From: Bolinopsis microptera
Lineage: Eukaryota > Ctenophora > Tentaculata > Lobata > Bolinopsidae
DNA: 64,000 nucleotides
Direction: 5' to 3'
Assembly: GCF_026151205.1 (NCBI RefSeq)
Contig: NC_087080.1
Coordinates: 3,573,096-3,637,095 of the forward strand
Under the pieces are notes generated by a model, which worked only from the letters and a program-made list of their open reading frames with translations, did no database searches and had not been told where the DNA came from. Numbering within the stretch: position 1 is the first letter of the stretch; each line of letters opens with the position of its first letter. Below are positions 45,280 to 56,787 of this stretch, in pieces. The position numbers and the translations under genes are program-made.

Positions 45280-45555
45280 TTCTTAATCGGCGATTTTTTT
45301 TTCTTAATCGGCGATTAAGATGTAGCTCGCACTGAAAGTGAACACAACGTAATCACCACAAAACCGATAAAAATGACGCTCGCAAATCTTTGCACGTGTA
45401 CGTGCACGTTCAACACCGTTACCATGGTTACTATGCAACTTCCTATTTTTCATCTAATTTGCACGTGGGCGGTCGTATAAAAACAATTCTTTGAATTATA
45501 ATATAGACTAGAAAGCCCGTGGTAACAGGGATGAAGATTGAAGCTAGTAGTATTC

Positions 45556-46060
45556 TTTGAAAGCAGGAATCGACCGGGAGTCCCGGTACCGGGATTGGCA
45601 ATTTTGAGCTATCCCGGTCAAATGCTGATTTATGATCCCGGTCCCGGTTAATTCAGGATTCTTCATCTTGGTCCCGGTCAATCACTCAAATTTGCCGGGA
45701 TTTTGACCGGGATCTTTTACATAATTTCATTCACTGTGATTTTAAGTTTTTCCTTTCATTCATTGTGAATTTCATCTTTAAACATCCTCTGAGCCAAATA
45801 AAACAATGTTTAAAATTGCTAAACAAGTTTGAGTAATAAAATTAAATTATGATCATGAATTAACCAGTAATCGACCGGAATTCCCGGTACCGGGATTGGC
45901 AATTTTGAGCCATCCCGGTACCGGTCCCGGTCAAGTCACATTTTTTATCCCGGTCCCGGTCAAATGCTGATTTATGATTCCGGTTAATTCAGGATTCTTG
46001 GTCCCGGTCCCGGTCCCGGTCAGGCCTGAAATCATGTCCCGGTCGATTCCTGTTTGAAAG
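45556..46060. mobile_element. hAT-type MITE with perfect 8-bp target duplication
   Basis: The element spans 45564-46052 (489 bp). Both ends are CAGGAATCGACCGGGA / TCCCGGTCGATTCCTG, perfect 16-bp inverted repeats starting with CAG, typical of hAT. It is flanked by TTTGAAAG at 45556-45563 and 46053-46060, an exact 8-bp duplication. The interior has two related ~300-bp halves full of CCCGGT hexamers. No coding capacity. Confidence 0.92.
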
Positions 46061-46929
46061 AAATTTTTAATCGCATCAAAAAATATCCATCCCAAGTCCC
46101 AACCGAAGATACAGACGATTTAAATGTTAAACACTTTAAACGCTACGTAATTATGAATTACCACAAAATGCTGTTCCGACAATCTTTGCACTTGCACGTG
46201 TGCATTACAACACCGTTGCGTATTGCTATGCAACCGTTTGGTTTTCACCTAACTTCCTATTTTTCATATAATTTGCACGACGTGGGTGGTCCTGGTCGTA
46301 CAGACAAAAAGGATTGTCTTAATTATAGTAGAGATACTATTACTAGCATTTAGCAACTAGGTATCCATTTAATACTACTTCCCCGTAATATTTGGCCATT
46401 GCATGATGTAATCATGTAGAACATGCAAATAAAGATCACTCGCGATCTGATCAATTTCATTCGCAGCTACTATAAATACCATTGGTATAACTATAAGCAA
46501 CACCGCAGCGGCTCAGCCGACTAGTTCCTCAGTTTCTATCTTTCACTTTCTGGACGGAACTTTTAATTACTATAGACATAGTTTGGAAAGCTAATAATGA
46601 TATTGGCATTGCATCTTTGTCTTGAGACTGAGTTTATTTGTAGTTGTACCCTGGAAGTGGAATAGGCTATAGATTAGATTTAGATCATAGATGAACAACG
46701 AAAGTTTTAAGAAAAACTGGAATATTCATTAATTAGAGCCAAAACTTCTTGCTATAAGTATAACTATAATTAGTATAGTCTTTACGGGTTTACCCAGCTT
46801 GCTAGTATATGGTACCCTTCTTGTACGTTTACAGGGATAATACTAATAGTAATAAGCTAATAGACTAGTCAAAAAAATGCGAGCGGAAGAAATTATGATA
46901 GGCGCGAACCAATCACAGTGCTGGCAAGC

Positions 46930-47035
46930 ACGAGCGGTGTCTTTATTGGGGGTATACTATGTACCCCCTTTACTATTGTACCCCCTTTACTATTATACCC
47001 CCTTTACTACTATAACCCCTTTGGTACTCGTCGGA
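46930..47035. repeat. Imperfect CCCCCTTTACTATT(A/G)TA tandem repeats
   Basis: About four units of 15-16 bp with TACCCCCTTTACTAT at 46962-47025. Microsatellite-like; the open frames across it come from the repeat. Confidence 0.7.
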
Positions 47036-47045
47036 AGCCTCTTTC

Positions 47046-47102
47046 GTGCACGCGAAGCGTGCACTCCGGCCGGAGGCGGCGGCCGAAGGCCGCCTCCTCC
47101 GG
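47046..47102. repeat. GC-rich double hairpin with GAA loops
   Basis: GTGCACGC-GAA-GCGTGCAC (47046-47064) is a perfect 8-bp stem around GAA containing GCGAAGC. It is followed by a 15-bp stem with one mismatch around GAA at 47070-47102. The composition (nearly all G/C) contrasts strongly with its AT-rich surroundings. Confidence 0.85.
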
Positions 47103-47450
47103 CACGAGTTTTTCAGGCATTAAGACTCATCGGAAGTCGTTCAGCAGATTTATTTTTAGTTCAAAACATTCTAATTTGATGTCAAAGATGACAGGAATAA
47201 AAAATAGTAATGTTGAGATTTTTAAGAAATTTGCATAAAATACTCGCCAGCACTGTTATACGAAATTCGGTAAAAAACCCAAAATCGCCATATTCAGGTG
47301 CCTTAAAAACCATGTTAAAATTGAGTTAGAGATCTGAAATTTTTTAGGGCGTCTAGACGTTGACCAAATCGACTGCAAAAAAAGTTTCAGGTTTCAGGAG
47401 CATCGGGAAGTGGGTTTTCTAGATCCCCTGTTTTACGATAGATTGTCGTG

Positions 47451-48491
47451 ATACATACATATATTCAGGGATAGACGCTTTGCCAGTCAATTGTAGCCTG
47501 TATTTAATTGTCCATAAATTCAAAAGTATAAAAGATACAGCCATTTCCGACCACAGGTTTTGCAAATAATTGTTTATACTTTAGTTTACATTGTATAAAA
47601 AAATTATATGCCGTCATAAACACCCCTTGATGACGTCATCAAGTTAACCATTTTTAAAACTTGATTTTTGACAAAGTAATAACTTTTAAAATTAATTTTA
47701 AACCATTAAGGAGTAATTTTATTCAAAGTCTGAGGAAATTTTCATCTTAGATAATTGTTCAAGCATTCTGAAAATCTACCGGAAAGTTTTTCTAGCTTGC
47801 TCCTTCATAAAGATATTCGTCATTGAAGTTTGTGCTTTTTTGAAGAATTATTTTATAAAAACGTCAAATTTGCGATTTAGTATTCTCTGATGTTGGGCCA
47901 TGCCTTGGATTGTGGAGCTCAGTTCTGCTTCCTATAGGTAAAAATTGTGCATTAGGCTAGTTTTAAAGTTGAAAATCGAAAAGTTGCACACGTTGGGACA
48001 CGCCCAAATTGATAGAAAATCGCTAAAATCACTGAAAATTGCTGTTTTCGTCATTTTCTGTCAACTTTAGAGTGCCGTTGTGATAACAGTTCTTCTTGAA
48101 ATACTTTGAAACTTTGCATGCTTATCAAGCTATATATAAAACAATTACATGCAAAAATTTACGGCGATTCAATATTGGATGCTCACGCAACGTCTGCTCA
48201 AAGTTTGCACGTGCGAAAGGTGAGAATTTTGCTCATTCGTGATTTCCAACAAATTCTGCTTTGCCACGACAGTTTAATGTCATTATATATGAATTTAATG
48301 CCAACTTGAATGAGTATTAAATGGCATATTCAGTCAGTGATCGACCGATATGCTTCCCTAAACACAAGGAAATGTTTTTAAAGGAAAAATTTCGAAATCG
48401 TTGAAACTTCCTCCTTATTAATGAAGATATCAGTTTATATTTCGACTTTATAAAGTACCCTGACATTATAATCAAAAAGAGATGATATTTT
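47451..48491. other. Spacer between two elements, nothing recognised
   Basis: AT-rich, no repeat structure or coding signal that I can support. The 67-codon frame at 48106-48309 has no recognisable motif. Confidence 0.5.
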
Positions 48492-48993
48492 ACCAAAACC
48501 CATAATCATGGGTAGAGTGGACCGCTGTCAGTGTCTCTCTTTCCCAAACAAAAGGAATTGATATTACTTTGATTGACCGTTCTCAAATGTAAAATGATAC
48601 CGAGAATGAAATCGGTCGCTCGCTTTTCCCATTCATTTACAATTGTAATAGATTAAGAAGAACTACCCAAAGGCAGCTGTACTCGGCAATGAAGATTCAA
48701 TAAACTTCAGCTAATTCAATAAGTAATACTAATAACTACCACCCTTACCCCGAAATACTAGGTATCGACCCGAACGCAACCCAAAGAGATTTTTACAGCA
48801 TCTGATTGATGTAATCAATCGAAACTTATTACAATTCGTAAGCCGTGAATGAATGGGAAAAGCGAGCGACCGATTTCATTCTCGGTATCATTTTACATTT
48901 GAGAACGGTCAATCAAAGTAATATCAATTCCTTTTGTTTGGGAAAGAGAGACACTGACAGCGGTCCACTCTACCCATGATTATGGGTTTTGGT
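48492..48993. mobile_element. 502-bp fold-back element with perfect 146-bp inverted repeats
   Basis: 48492-48637 and 48848-48993 are identical inverted copies (outer end ACCAAAACCCATAATCATGG). The loop is about 210 bp without an ORF. Outside the arms, faint similarity (ATGA..TTT before ACC) continues, so the true termini may be a few bases further out. No target duplication is obvious. Confidence 0.85.
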
Positions 48994-49605
48994 CAAATTC
49001 ATTAATTCGTAATTAGTATTATGTATTACTATTACTAATTGTGAAGTTTGAACTGGTGCACGTTGGCGTTTCGACGCGCCACGTGCATTATTATGCTAGC
49101 TTTGCTCCTAAGAGGAAGATTCGGAATAGTCTGTAGTACTAGTACCATAGGTTAATGATGGCTATAAGCTTTCCAGGGTGGAACCATGGACCGGGTACAT
49201 CGTCCATCAATCCTGCTAGTGCTAACTGTATTTTGGATTAATAATTGTATTGGCTTTACTCCTGGAGTCCGCGTCGTCAGTTCACTCTAGCTATAAATAT
49301 AAACTTAATTTCGTGATTGCGGCCCGTGGCCGATCATTATTGTTATCACAATGGTTTCGTGTGTGCTGTATAGTATAATGCAAAACAAATCTTCTTCGGG
49401 CAAACCCATTTCAGGGCAGTGTTAAAGCTAAACACTTCTGTTCGCAATTTCCGGCTCGTTCTGCTTCTAGATATACTATTATTACTATATCATTACTGTA
49501 TATAGTGACCTAGTAGTAGTGTGACGGTGTATACAAATGCTTATAAATATAAATTATAATGGTAGAAGCGTTTATAATCAAGAAAACTGCAGTGGAAAGT
49601 CCGTC

Positions 49606-49628
49606 TTCCCCCCCCCCCCCCCCCCCCC
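49606..49628. repeat. Poly-C / poly-G tract
   Basis: About 20 consecutive C, a homopolymer whose length is likely variable or poorly assembled. Confidence 0.8.
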
Positions 49629-49895
49629 TTGACGTTTTCCCTGGAAACACTTTTCTTTACTGTTTACGATTGATGCTACCCTGATCTGGATCATAATGAA
49701 CCGAAATTATTATTATATTTATACCCGGCTAACTCACTAAGCACCTTTCAAACTACTTACTTTAGTGCAGCCGGATTAGATAGGAACAGTCGTGCTTTAG
49801 TACTAATTGTATTTAGTCATTACTGTTCGGTTACGTTCAACGTTACTATTTTGTATTTTCAATTTTGTTTCAAATATACTTAGAGTTAGCTGTTA

Positions 49896-50064
49896 GGACT
49901 TCACATATTACGTAATCAGCCGAGGGGGGAGGGGGGTTTCCGAATGATTATGCTCGCGCTAGTGTAATTTTGAAACAATAGCTATGTGTAAAACTGATTA
50001 CGGAGGGGGGGGGGGGTAAAAATTGTTTAAAAAATGATTACGTAATATGTGAACGACCCCTTAA
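49896..50064. mobile_element. Small MITE-like hairpin element
   Basis: TTCACATATTACGTAATC (about 49900) and GATTACGTAATATGTGAA (about 50037) are perfect inverted ends; extended ends read TTAGGACT and AAGGGGTCG on the complementary side. The core holds two G-runs. Confidence 0.65.
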
Positions 50065-51693
50065 ACTATTACTCTTATATAAGCTCTGCGAACAGGGCAC
50101 GCGAGTCGCCGGGTAGGTAGGTTACACTTACAAATAAAACCTACTATGATACTATTCACGGGTACAGGGTTGCTGATCCTGGCTTCAGACGGTTTAGAAT
50201 TACGTAGAAGCATTTCAAATTCTGCATTCTGGAAGTTTGGTGATTAAAGTTACGTTTGTGAGGGATATGACTTTTAAATAATTATAATCTAAATCTCGAC
50301 TCTATCAATAATAATTTAGGGCCCCTGACGAAAAAATTGACTAACTTTCTTATATGTTATAAATATATGGTCTTCTCACGTAATCGAAACAGTTTTCACT
50401 GATAACTCGCCAAGGGAGCATTTTAACCCTATTTTATGTGAGGTGATTCTGAATCAGCGTTCAAAAATACTTATACATTGAATGAAGTTGATTTCAATTC
50501 CTTTTAGACAAATTTCGACATTCGAGTGTCTGTGTACACGTAAAGTGATTGAGCTTAGCACTCGCACGCTCGACCTTAAAATTAAATAGACTGCACTGTA
50601 CTTGTAGCAATGGAGCACTGTCCACGATGTGATGAACGATTGTCAATGTCATCAATATGATCAATGATTTAATGAAAATCGATTGCCAAAATCTCATTTA
50701 TTAGAAATACTGATATTATGTAAGTCGGGCGAAGTAAATTTGAAATTCGTGATTAAATGATTTTAGAACTTTGGTCACTTGAGTCAAGTCTTGACCAGCT
50801 GTGTCAGTGTAACTTATGAAACACTCCCACTAAATCGCTCGCCCAGTTTTTAAAAGATCTTGTAAGTTGTGTACTGAGTGTATGATACCGAAAGTAACAT
50901 TAAGTTTAACAATGTAACATCAATGAAACATCAAAGTAACAATGTAACATGACAAAGTAACAATGTAACATCAATCGATGTATTTTTGGACACTCATTCC
51001 GTGACCAAAAACAGTTTTGGTCACGTGAAACACAGCTGATAAAACACTGATTAATTTCTCCCGAAAAAATCATATCATGCTGTAAATAGCTTTAAATGTT
51101 TAATTTGCGAAGTTCGTAGATTCCCCTAGCTCTACAGGGTCATCAGTTCCGAGTTCGACCGCCTTTGTTTTACAGTACTCTACATTGTAGCTGTGTTCTG
51201 AAGGAGCTAGCTGAGATTACCTAGCTTGCTAGTCTATTGCTCGCTCCTCTCACGTATATGATATAGGCATAGTATATGGTATAGCTTCCTGTTCAGGAAC
51301 AAGGAAGCTTGAAAAGAGCGCCGCGCACAGGGACTGCCAGGTAATGAAGGAGTTTCCTAACAGTATGAGCAATGAGTAACGCCTAAGCATAAGATTTTTG
51401 ATCTTTCAGCACAGGCACTGAAGTTTCCTATTATTCGGCTCAGTTATTGCGTTGTCTATAATACAGTTTCTTACATGTAAATACTCGGCTGTATCTTCCC
51501 ATGTGATCAAGGATATTTTTGATGCGATAAAAATGACTATCAAAAAATACTTTTAGCTTCCTCCCTGTGCCGTGACCACGGGTCCTCGGCCGGCCTTTTA
51601 GTGAATCTAGTTTATATTATGATTCGAAAGTTTCTCTTTTGTCTTTGTGTGTACTGTGTACGACCGCCAACGCGAACGTGCGGAAATATATTA

Positions 51694-52036
51694 AACGTTC
51701 AACGTTGCCATGCACTATGGTTTGAACAAATTCCATTTCAATGTCGCTCGTTCAACAATCATGCCGCATTGTTGGGCGGGAGAGTTTTAAGACGCGCTAA
51801 AATTGTGTTAGAACTCTTCTGGAATGAATGAATTACGACCGCTCATTTGCAAATTAGGTACAAATTTAATGAAGTTAAACCTTCAACGTTGCCATGCACC
51901 ATGGTTTGATGGTTTGGACAGATTCCATTTCATAAATTCAATGTCGCACGTGTAACAACGGTGCATTGTTGGGAGAGTTTTAAGACGCGCTACATGATTC
52001 TGTTATAGTTATATTAGAACTATTCTGGAATTAATG
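51694..52036 (+). repeat. Direct duplication of a ~150-bp segment
   Basis: CAACGTTGCCATGCAC, ATTCCATTTCA, TTCAATGTCGC, GCATTGTTGGG and GAGTTTTAAGACGCGCTA occur in the same order at about 51700-51830 and 51888-52032 with small indels. No gene recognised. Confidence 0.8.
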
Positions 52037-52804
52037 AATCAAGTTACTCAACTTTCTTTTTATATCCTCCACAGTTCACAGGGATCACCGAAAAACTTGT
52101 GGGGTCTAACTCTAATTGTTGAGAATGAACAGGAATTTTTTTTGTTCATGTTGTATCGCTATCGGGCAACCTTTGAAAGTGCAAAATAACCAGTCCGGTG
52201 CAAAATATTTTGCTACAAGTGTTAGTGTTACCACTGAATATAGCAAATTCACCTTCAGCTTCCAAAGTAACATAATTTGAATTCATGCTCACCATTGCAT
52301 TAACATTAATAAAAATAAAAGGGGTTAATTGTCAATATTTGCCACTAAATTTGACAACCTTTAATCGATTAATATTATTTTTAGAACAGAACGAGGTATC
52401 AGAATTTGGCTGGGTGACATATGTCAACAAGACGAATTTCTTATGTAGGTTATGTCTTAATAAAGTTATATTTGATAATGGACATGAACAACAGCATAAC
52501 TACATCACCAGCCAGTAGTACCGGATCACTGATCATATTGGAATATGGTGGGGCGTGGGCGACATGTTACCCGTATAATATTTCTTTGAGGGGCAGCGTC
52601 ACAAATCTACAATTCTGCGGATTGAATATCAAATATGTATTATTGACTATGGCGACCTAATCGGTTAATTGCTGACACATCGACGCGACAGGTGCTACGA
52701 TTTCTTTGAGACTGGATTAGAAAATCTGTACGGAGTGTTGCAGTGACCAGTACGTTGTGTAACACCCCTGTGAGCATGGGTGCCGTCCTGTCACTTTTGT
52801 TATA

Positions 52805-52910
52805 GTTACGAGGGTTACTGGGCCGCGCTCAGCCTGTCATTCCGCCAAATCTATATGTTAATGAACATAATAGCCTGGGGTCCTCAGGTAATTACGAGGG
52901 TTGTTACTGA
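52805..52910. repeat. Dispersed repeat copy, inverse of 44.6-kb copy
   Basis: Shares GGGCCGCGCTCAGCCTGTCA-type, TTCCGCCAAATCT and AATAGCCTGGGGTCC blocks with the complement of 44615-44720. Confidence 0.7.
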
Positions 52911-52919
52911 GAGTGAGAC

Positions 52920-55150
52920 TAGGATCAGTAATAGTGTACCTGCGTACGTAGCTCTAACACTAACATAAAGTTCCAATTAAGTACATTTGAATTGTGTATA
53001 ATTGGCATTGCGATTGAAGTTGTACTAAAACTGGAACTTATATTAAAACTGGAACTTATCCTGTTCTAGATGGAAATTGTACTCTGATAAACTTCGTTTA
53101 CATAATAATAATATTACGTAAGAACCTTTAATTAGGGTGACATGAGTGACACTTGTGAATCTATCGCACACCAACATTTTCCTTCTTGCTTGCAGTTAGT
53201 TTTATACAGTTTCTGAAGTGTGTGATTCAGCTTGAAGTTGATGCCTCAACTGCAGTCAACACTCAAAGTAAAGATTGGCTTGATACCGACTGTGGCAAAC
53301 CTTGTATTATTTATTTGAGGTGAACAGTGAGACAAACATTGTGCAACATAATAATATGCTACATAAGGGTATACTAAGAGTGAGAGTTAGTGTGTACTAT
53401 AAGTGCGCATTTTAAGTGAATTGCTTTACCCATCGACGCTAGGCTGGTAATTATACTGCAACTGCACCCTCAACTGTGTGGCCAGCATCTCCTACTCAAC
53501 AACATTACTCATATCACTACCCCACGTGTACAACTACCCACGTATAAACACGTTGACACAGCCGTTGCAAGCATGCTTAATCGTCGTCCCTACGGTTTGC
53601 GGTCACGTAGACAATCAAAAATATTTAAAATAACACTGGACCCCAACGTGAGATATTTATTGATTTGAGTAAAGGAAACTTCTCGTCCTATTCCTAGCAC
53701 TCTTTATGTTTATTTTATTACATTCGTGCAATGTTTTTTAATGCAATTAATATGTAAGTTGTAAAGGAAACAACAGTGACCTTTCGGTATGCAATCGCTT
53801 TGATTGTTCATGTAATATCAATATGTAGCTCTTCACTGTGAATGACTTCATTTTATAATACTTTTGGACACGAAGGGAAACTTCATTTTAATTTTTAGAT
53901 TATGTTCTGTGAAATGTCAGATCTGAGCTTGGTGAGTTGGAGCTGAGAAAAAAAGCTTGATTTTTCCTGTTATTATAATTGTATGTTCTAAGACTTTGTC
54001 ACAAAATATTTGCTAGTAAATCAATAAGGTGTTTCTTCCGTATATTTCATGTTTACCTGGATCTGAGGGAACTACAGCCCAGAATCCTACTGTGTAGATT
54101 TTCATCCTACAACACGTATTATAAATGCAAGTTTCTTTCTTCGCCGTATTTCTTTTTATTTGCATTTTGTGATTGTTTCTCCCGTTTTTCTTTCCTTGCG
54201 TTGCAAGCCCTGTCTCTTGTAAAAACAACCACTTTTGTAGATACACACAGTCTCTACGCCTTTATCCTCTGGTTCCTAGGGTCAGCTGACTCCGGGAAAA
54301 TTACCGATTGCCAAGGTTTGATGCCTAGGCAGTCGAGACCTCTTATTGACACCCGATATAATAATTTGTGTACGTTATACACAAATTAACTTGTTTAATT
54401 CAATCACGCCGAAACATTCGCCAAATTTGCCACACTAATATGATGTCTCTAACTTATATGCTGTATCTAATTCAACTCCCACGGGGATGATGCATGCAGA
54501 TCCAGCTGGATGTCAATTTCTTCGAATGGGAGAACCTCTCAAATGGATCTTATGGCAGTTTTATTATCTAATCATATTTTACAGCAATGTACCTGTAATA
54601 CCCATGGCAAATTCAACCAGATTGAACTATGGTGTTAGATTAAGTCATTCTGATATCCAATCCAGTGAACGATTTTATCATTGAACCTTAAGTTGACATG
54701 GTTGACATGTCGGGCGTCGCACCCTTACAGTTAATAAAGATTTTTGAGAAATGGAGTAGAAGGATTTGTGCTAGGGTTAATTTAGCAGAGAGCTGCACTA
54801 GGTTATATAGAATTGAATATTATTTTATCAAATTTTTTTACAGATCTATTATTTTTTAATCGTCGGTCATATTATGGTTTCTGGTCGTTTCACGTCTCAA
54901 GCAATAAAAATTGTCTTATAGTAGCTGCAAAGTGCAAGTGCAGTTAATGGCAATGCTATAATAAGCCCGCCAATTGACTGAATGATCAGTCAATAAGAAG
55001 GCGGTATAACTTCATGATTTATCGAAAAAAAGACCAATCCAATTCTACCAGTCGTCTTCTAATTCTAATGATGAGCAAAAAGGGTTAGTATTGGTAAGGT
55101 AAAGGGGGTATAACTCATCAACAAATTGCACCACATCTTCGAATTGTTTA
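52920..55150. other. Intergenic spacer, no gene supported
   Basis: AT-rich. Several 60-136 codon frames exist (for example 53979-54389) but lack domains, splice-consistent neighbours or compositional coding signal. Confidence 0.5.
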
Positions 55151-55168
55151 TTGTAGTTGTACGATTGG

Positions 55169-55324
55169 GCGACATCCGTCCGACAGCGACATCTGTCTGA
55201 CAGCCGAATTAGGGATTTCGTTTTTTTCTGGTACCCTGAGTCGGACAGATGTCGCTGTCGGACAGATGTCGCTGTCGGACAGATGTCGCTGTCGGACAGA
55301 TGTCGCTGTCGGACAGATGTCGTG
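55169..55324. repeat. 17-bp array GTCGGACAGATGTCGCT with inverted arm
   Basis: Five near-identical 17-bp units at 55240-55324. About two inverted units lie at 55170-55203, separated from the array by a 36-bp loop. The design (short inverted arm, longer direct array, GTCGG core) is like the decamer arrays at 20.3 and 30.7 kb. Confidence 0.85.
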
Positions 55325-55457
55325 TTATCAGTTGTACTGCTGAAGTTAGGATTTCATAGAACCCCAATCATGTAATATTAGTTATCAAAAGATTGCAGCT
55401 GCAAACTTCGAAAAAGTTGACCTTAAAATAATCTGAGCATAGCAGCGTTTATCGCCG

Positions 55458-55700
55458 TGATGATACGGTACCCGTCTGTTGGGTATAATATTTACTAAAT
55501 AAATAATATTAGATCATTTTAATCATGGTACTCGGCGACTTTATATATCAGCTCCGGCAGCGTTTCAGTAGGTCGTAAACTTTATTTATCATCGATAATT
55601 ATATTTTACGACCTAACACGCTGCCGTCGCTCAGTACTATTTAAATTATGATGTAATATTTATTTAGTAAATATTGTAACTATCATAAGGGTATCATCTC
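55458..55700. mobile_element. Hairpin MITE, about 240 bp
   Basis: An inverted-repeat structure over almost the whole length: GATGATAC...TAATATTTACTAAATAAAT on the left, its complement ATTTATTTAGTAAATATT...GGTATCATC on the right, with GGCAGCG/CGCTGCC and GGTCGTAAA/TTTACGACC nearer the centre. Confidence 0.75.
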
Positions 55701-56469
55701 TTAATTTTAAAGATATGGGCTGCAAGTTCATTGTATCAAAGCGTTATAGATTATAGCTCTCCCTATAAGTATAAGGACATTTTTCTTGGGAATGATTTTT
55801 TGTAAAATGACAATGATTTTGATAATGAGTTTTTTGCTTAACTTGCAGCAACCTGTCGAGACAATTTTAAATTTGTTCCGCGGCCGGGACTATTTTAATT
55901 TCCTAATGAAAGTTTTGATTGTCTCTCCTTTGTGGTCATTAGCCAGCGAATACCAGCAAACTAAAATTTTATTTTATTAACATCTAGTCTACTCGATGGT
56001 TTCGTTTCCTGATCCTGCAATGAAGCTTAACTATATCTAAAAACGTATTTTTTATTAAATACTTTAGTCTAGACAAAATCTTGAAGATGCGTTAGTGTTA
56101 GGTTTTGTGATCTAAGGTATTCAAAAAGCGTTCATACCTTTATTATCTGTGATCATCCCGGTAAAAAATTTAGAGATTCTTACCATTTTAACTTTCTTTA
56201 ACAAAAATTTATAATTCCTTAAAATTTAAGGAATTCTAAATTTTTGTTCGCTGTCTAATTAGCTGGTTGGTTGTTTACACGTTCCAGCTGTCCTATTGGC
56301 TGGTTGGTTGCCTAATTATACGTCACGGGATTTGACTCGGGATAGGATTGATAAAATAAAATTCATTATTTCATTTCATAATCGAGAACCGACAAATTGA
56401 ATGGCGAGTTTTACTTTATCTATCATTATCTTAGTCTTGAGTCTTGAATCCTTGATCTCAGACGACGAC

Positions 56470-56592
56470 GATTGAAAGTGGGTATAACGATTGAAAGTGG
56501 GTATAAAAAAGTGGGTATAACAAAGTGGGTATAACAAAGTGCCAAGTGGGTATAACAAAGTGGGTATAACAAAGTGGGTATAACAAAGTGGC
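56470..56592. repeat. GTGGGTATAACAAA tandem repeat (14 bp)
   Basis: About seven units of AAAGTGGGTATAAC with variants at the left end (GATTGAAAGTGGGTATAAC). It lies about 200 bp upstream of the GPCR start codon. Confidence 0.85.
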
Positions 56593-56787
56593 TCTTATTA
56601 CTTTGCGATCAGGACTTACGGATCGACCTGGTTCGTCTAGTAACAACATGAGTTTGCGCTTAGAAATCTGGTTTTATTTTTACTTGTTGATTTTATGAAT
56701 ATTGTCGTCGTTATGTGTTATTTTGATCATGCCAATTTATGTCACTTCAAAAAATAATACGATATGCATCTAGCCACAGGAGAGAAA

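Larger units (their letters stand above)
44724..47450. mobile_element. Composite TIR element, about 2.7 kb
   Basis: CACGACAAT... at 44724 and ...ATTGTCGTG at 47450 start inverted arms of about 180 bp that share TACAGGGG/CCCCTGT, AACCCACTTCCCGAT and GGCACCTGAATATGG with complements. The flanks contain TA at both ends, compatible with a TA duplication. It encloses a palindrome, a hAT MITE and two diverged copies of another repeat (about 45290-45500 and 46062-46340). No transposase ORF is visible. Confidence 0.6.

Noticed and set aside
46877-47238. Two ~100-codon frames across the CCCCCTTTACTA repeats and GC hairpins
   Set aside because: Translations reflect the repeats (Tyr/Pro/Leu runs and Pro/Gly/Arg); no coding evidence.
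53979-54389. 136-codon plus-strand frame in the intergenic spacer
   Set aside because: Cys/Phe-rich random-looking translation, overlapped by a minus frame, no splice or domain support.
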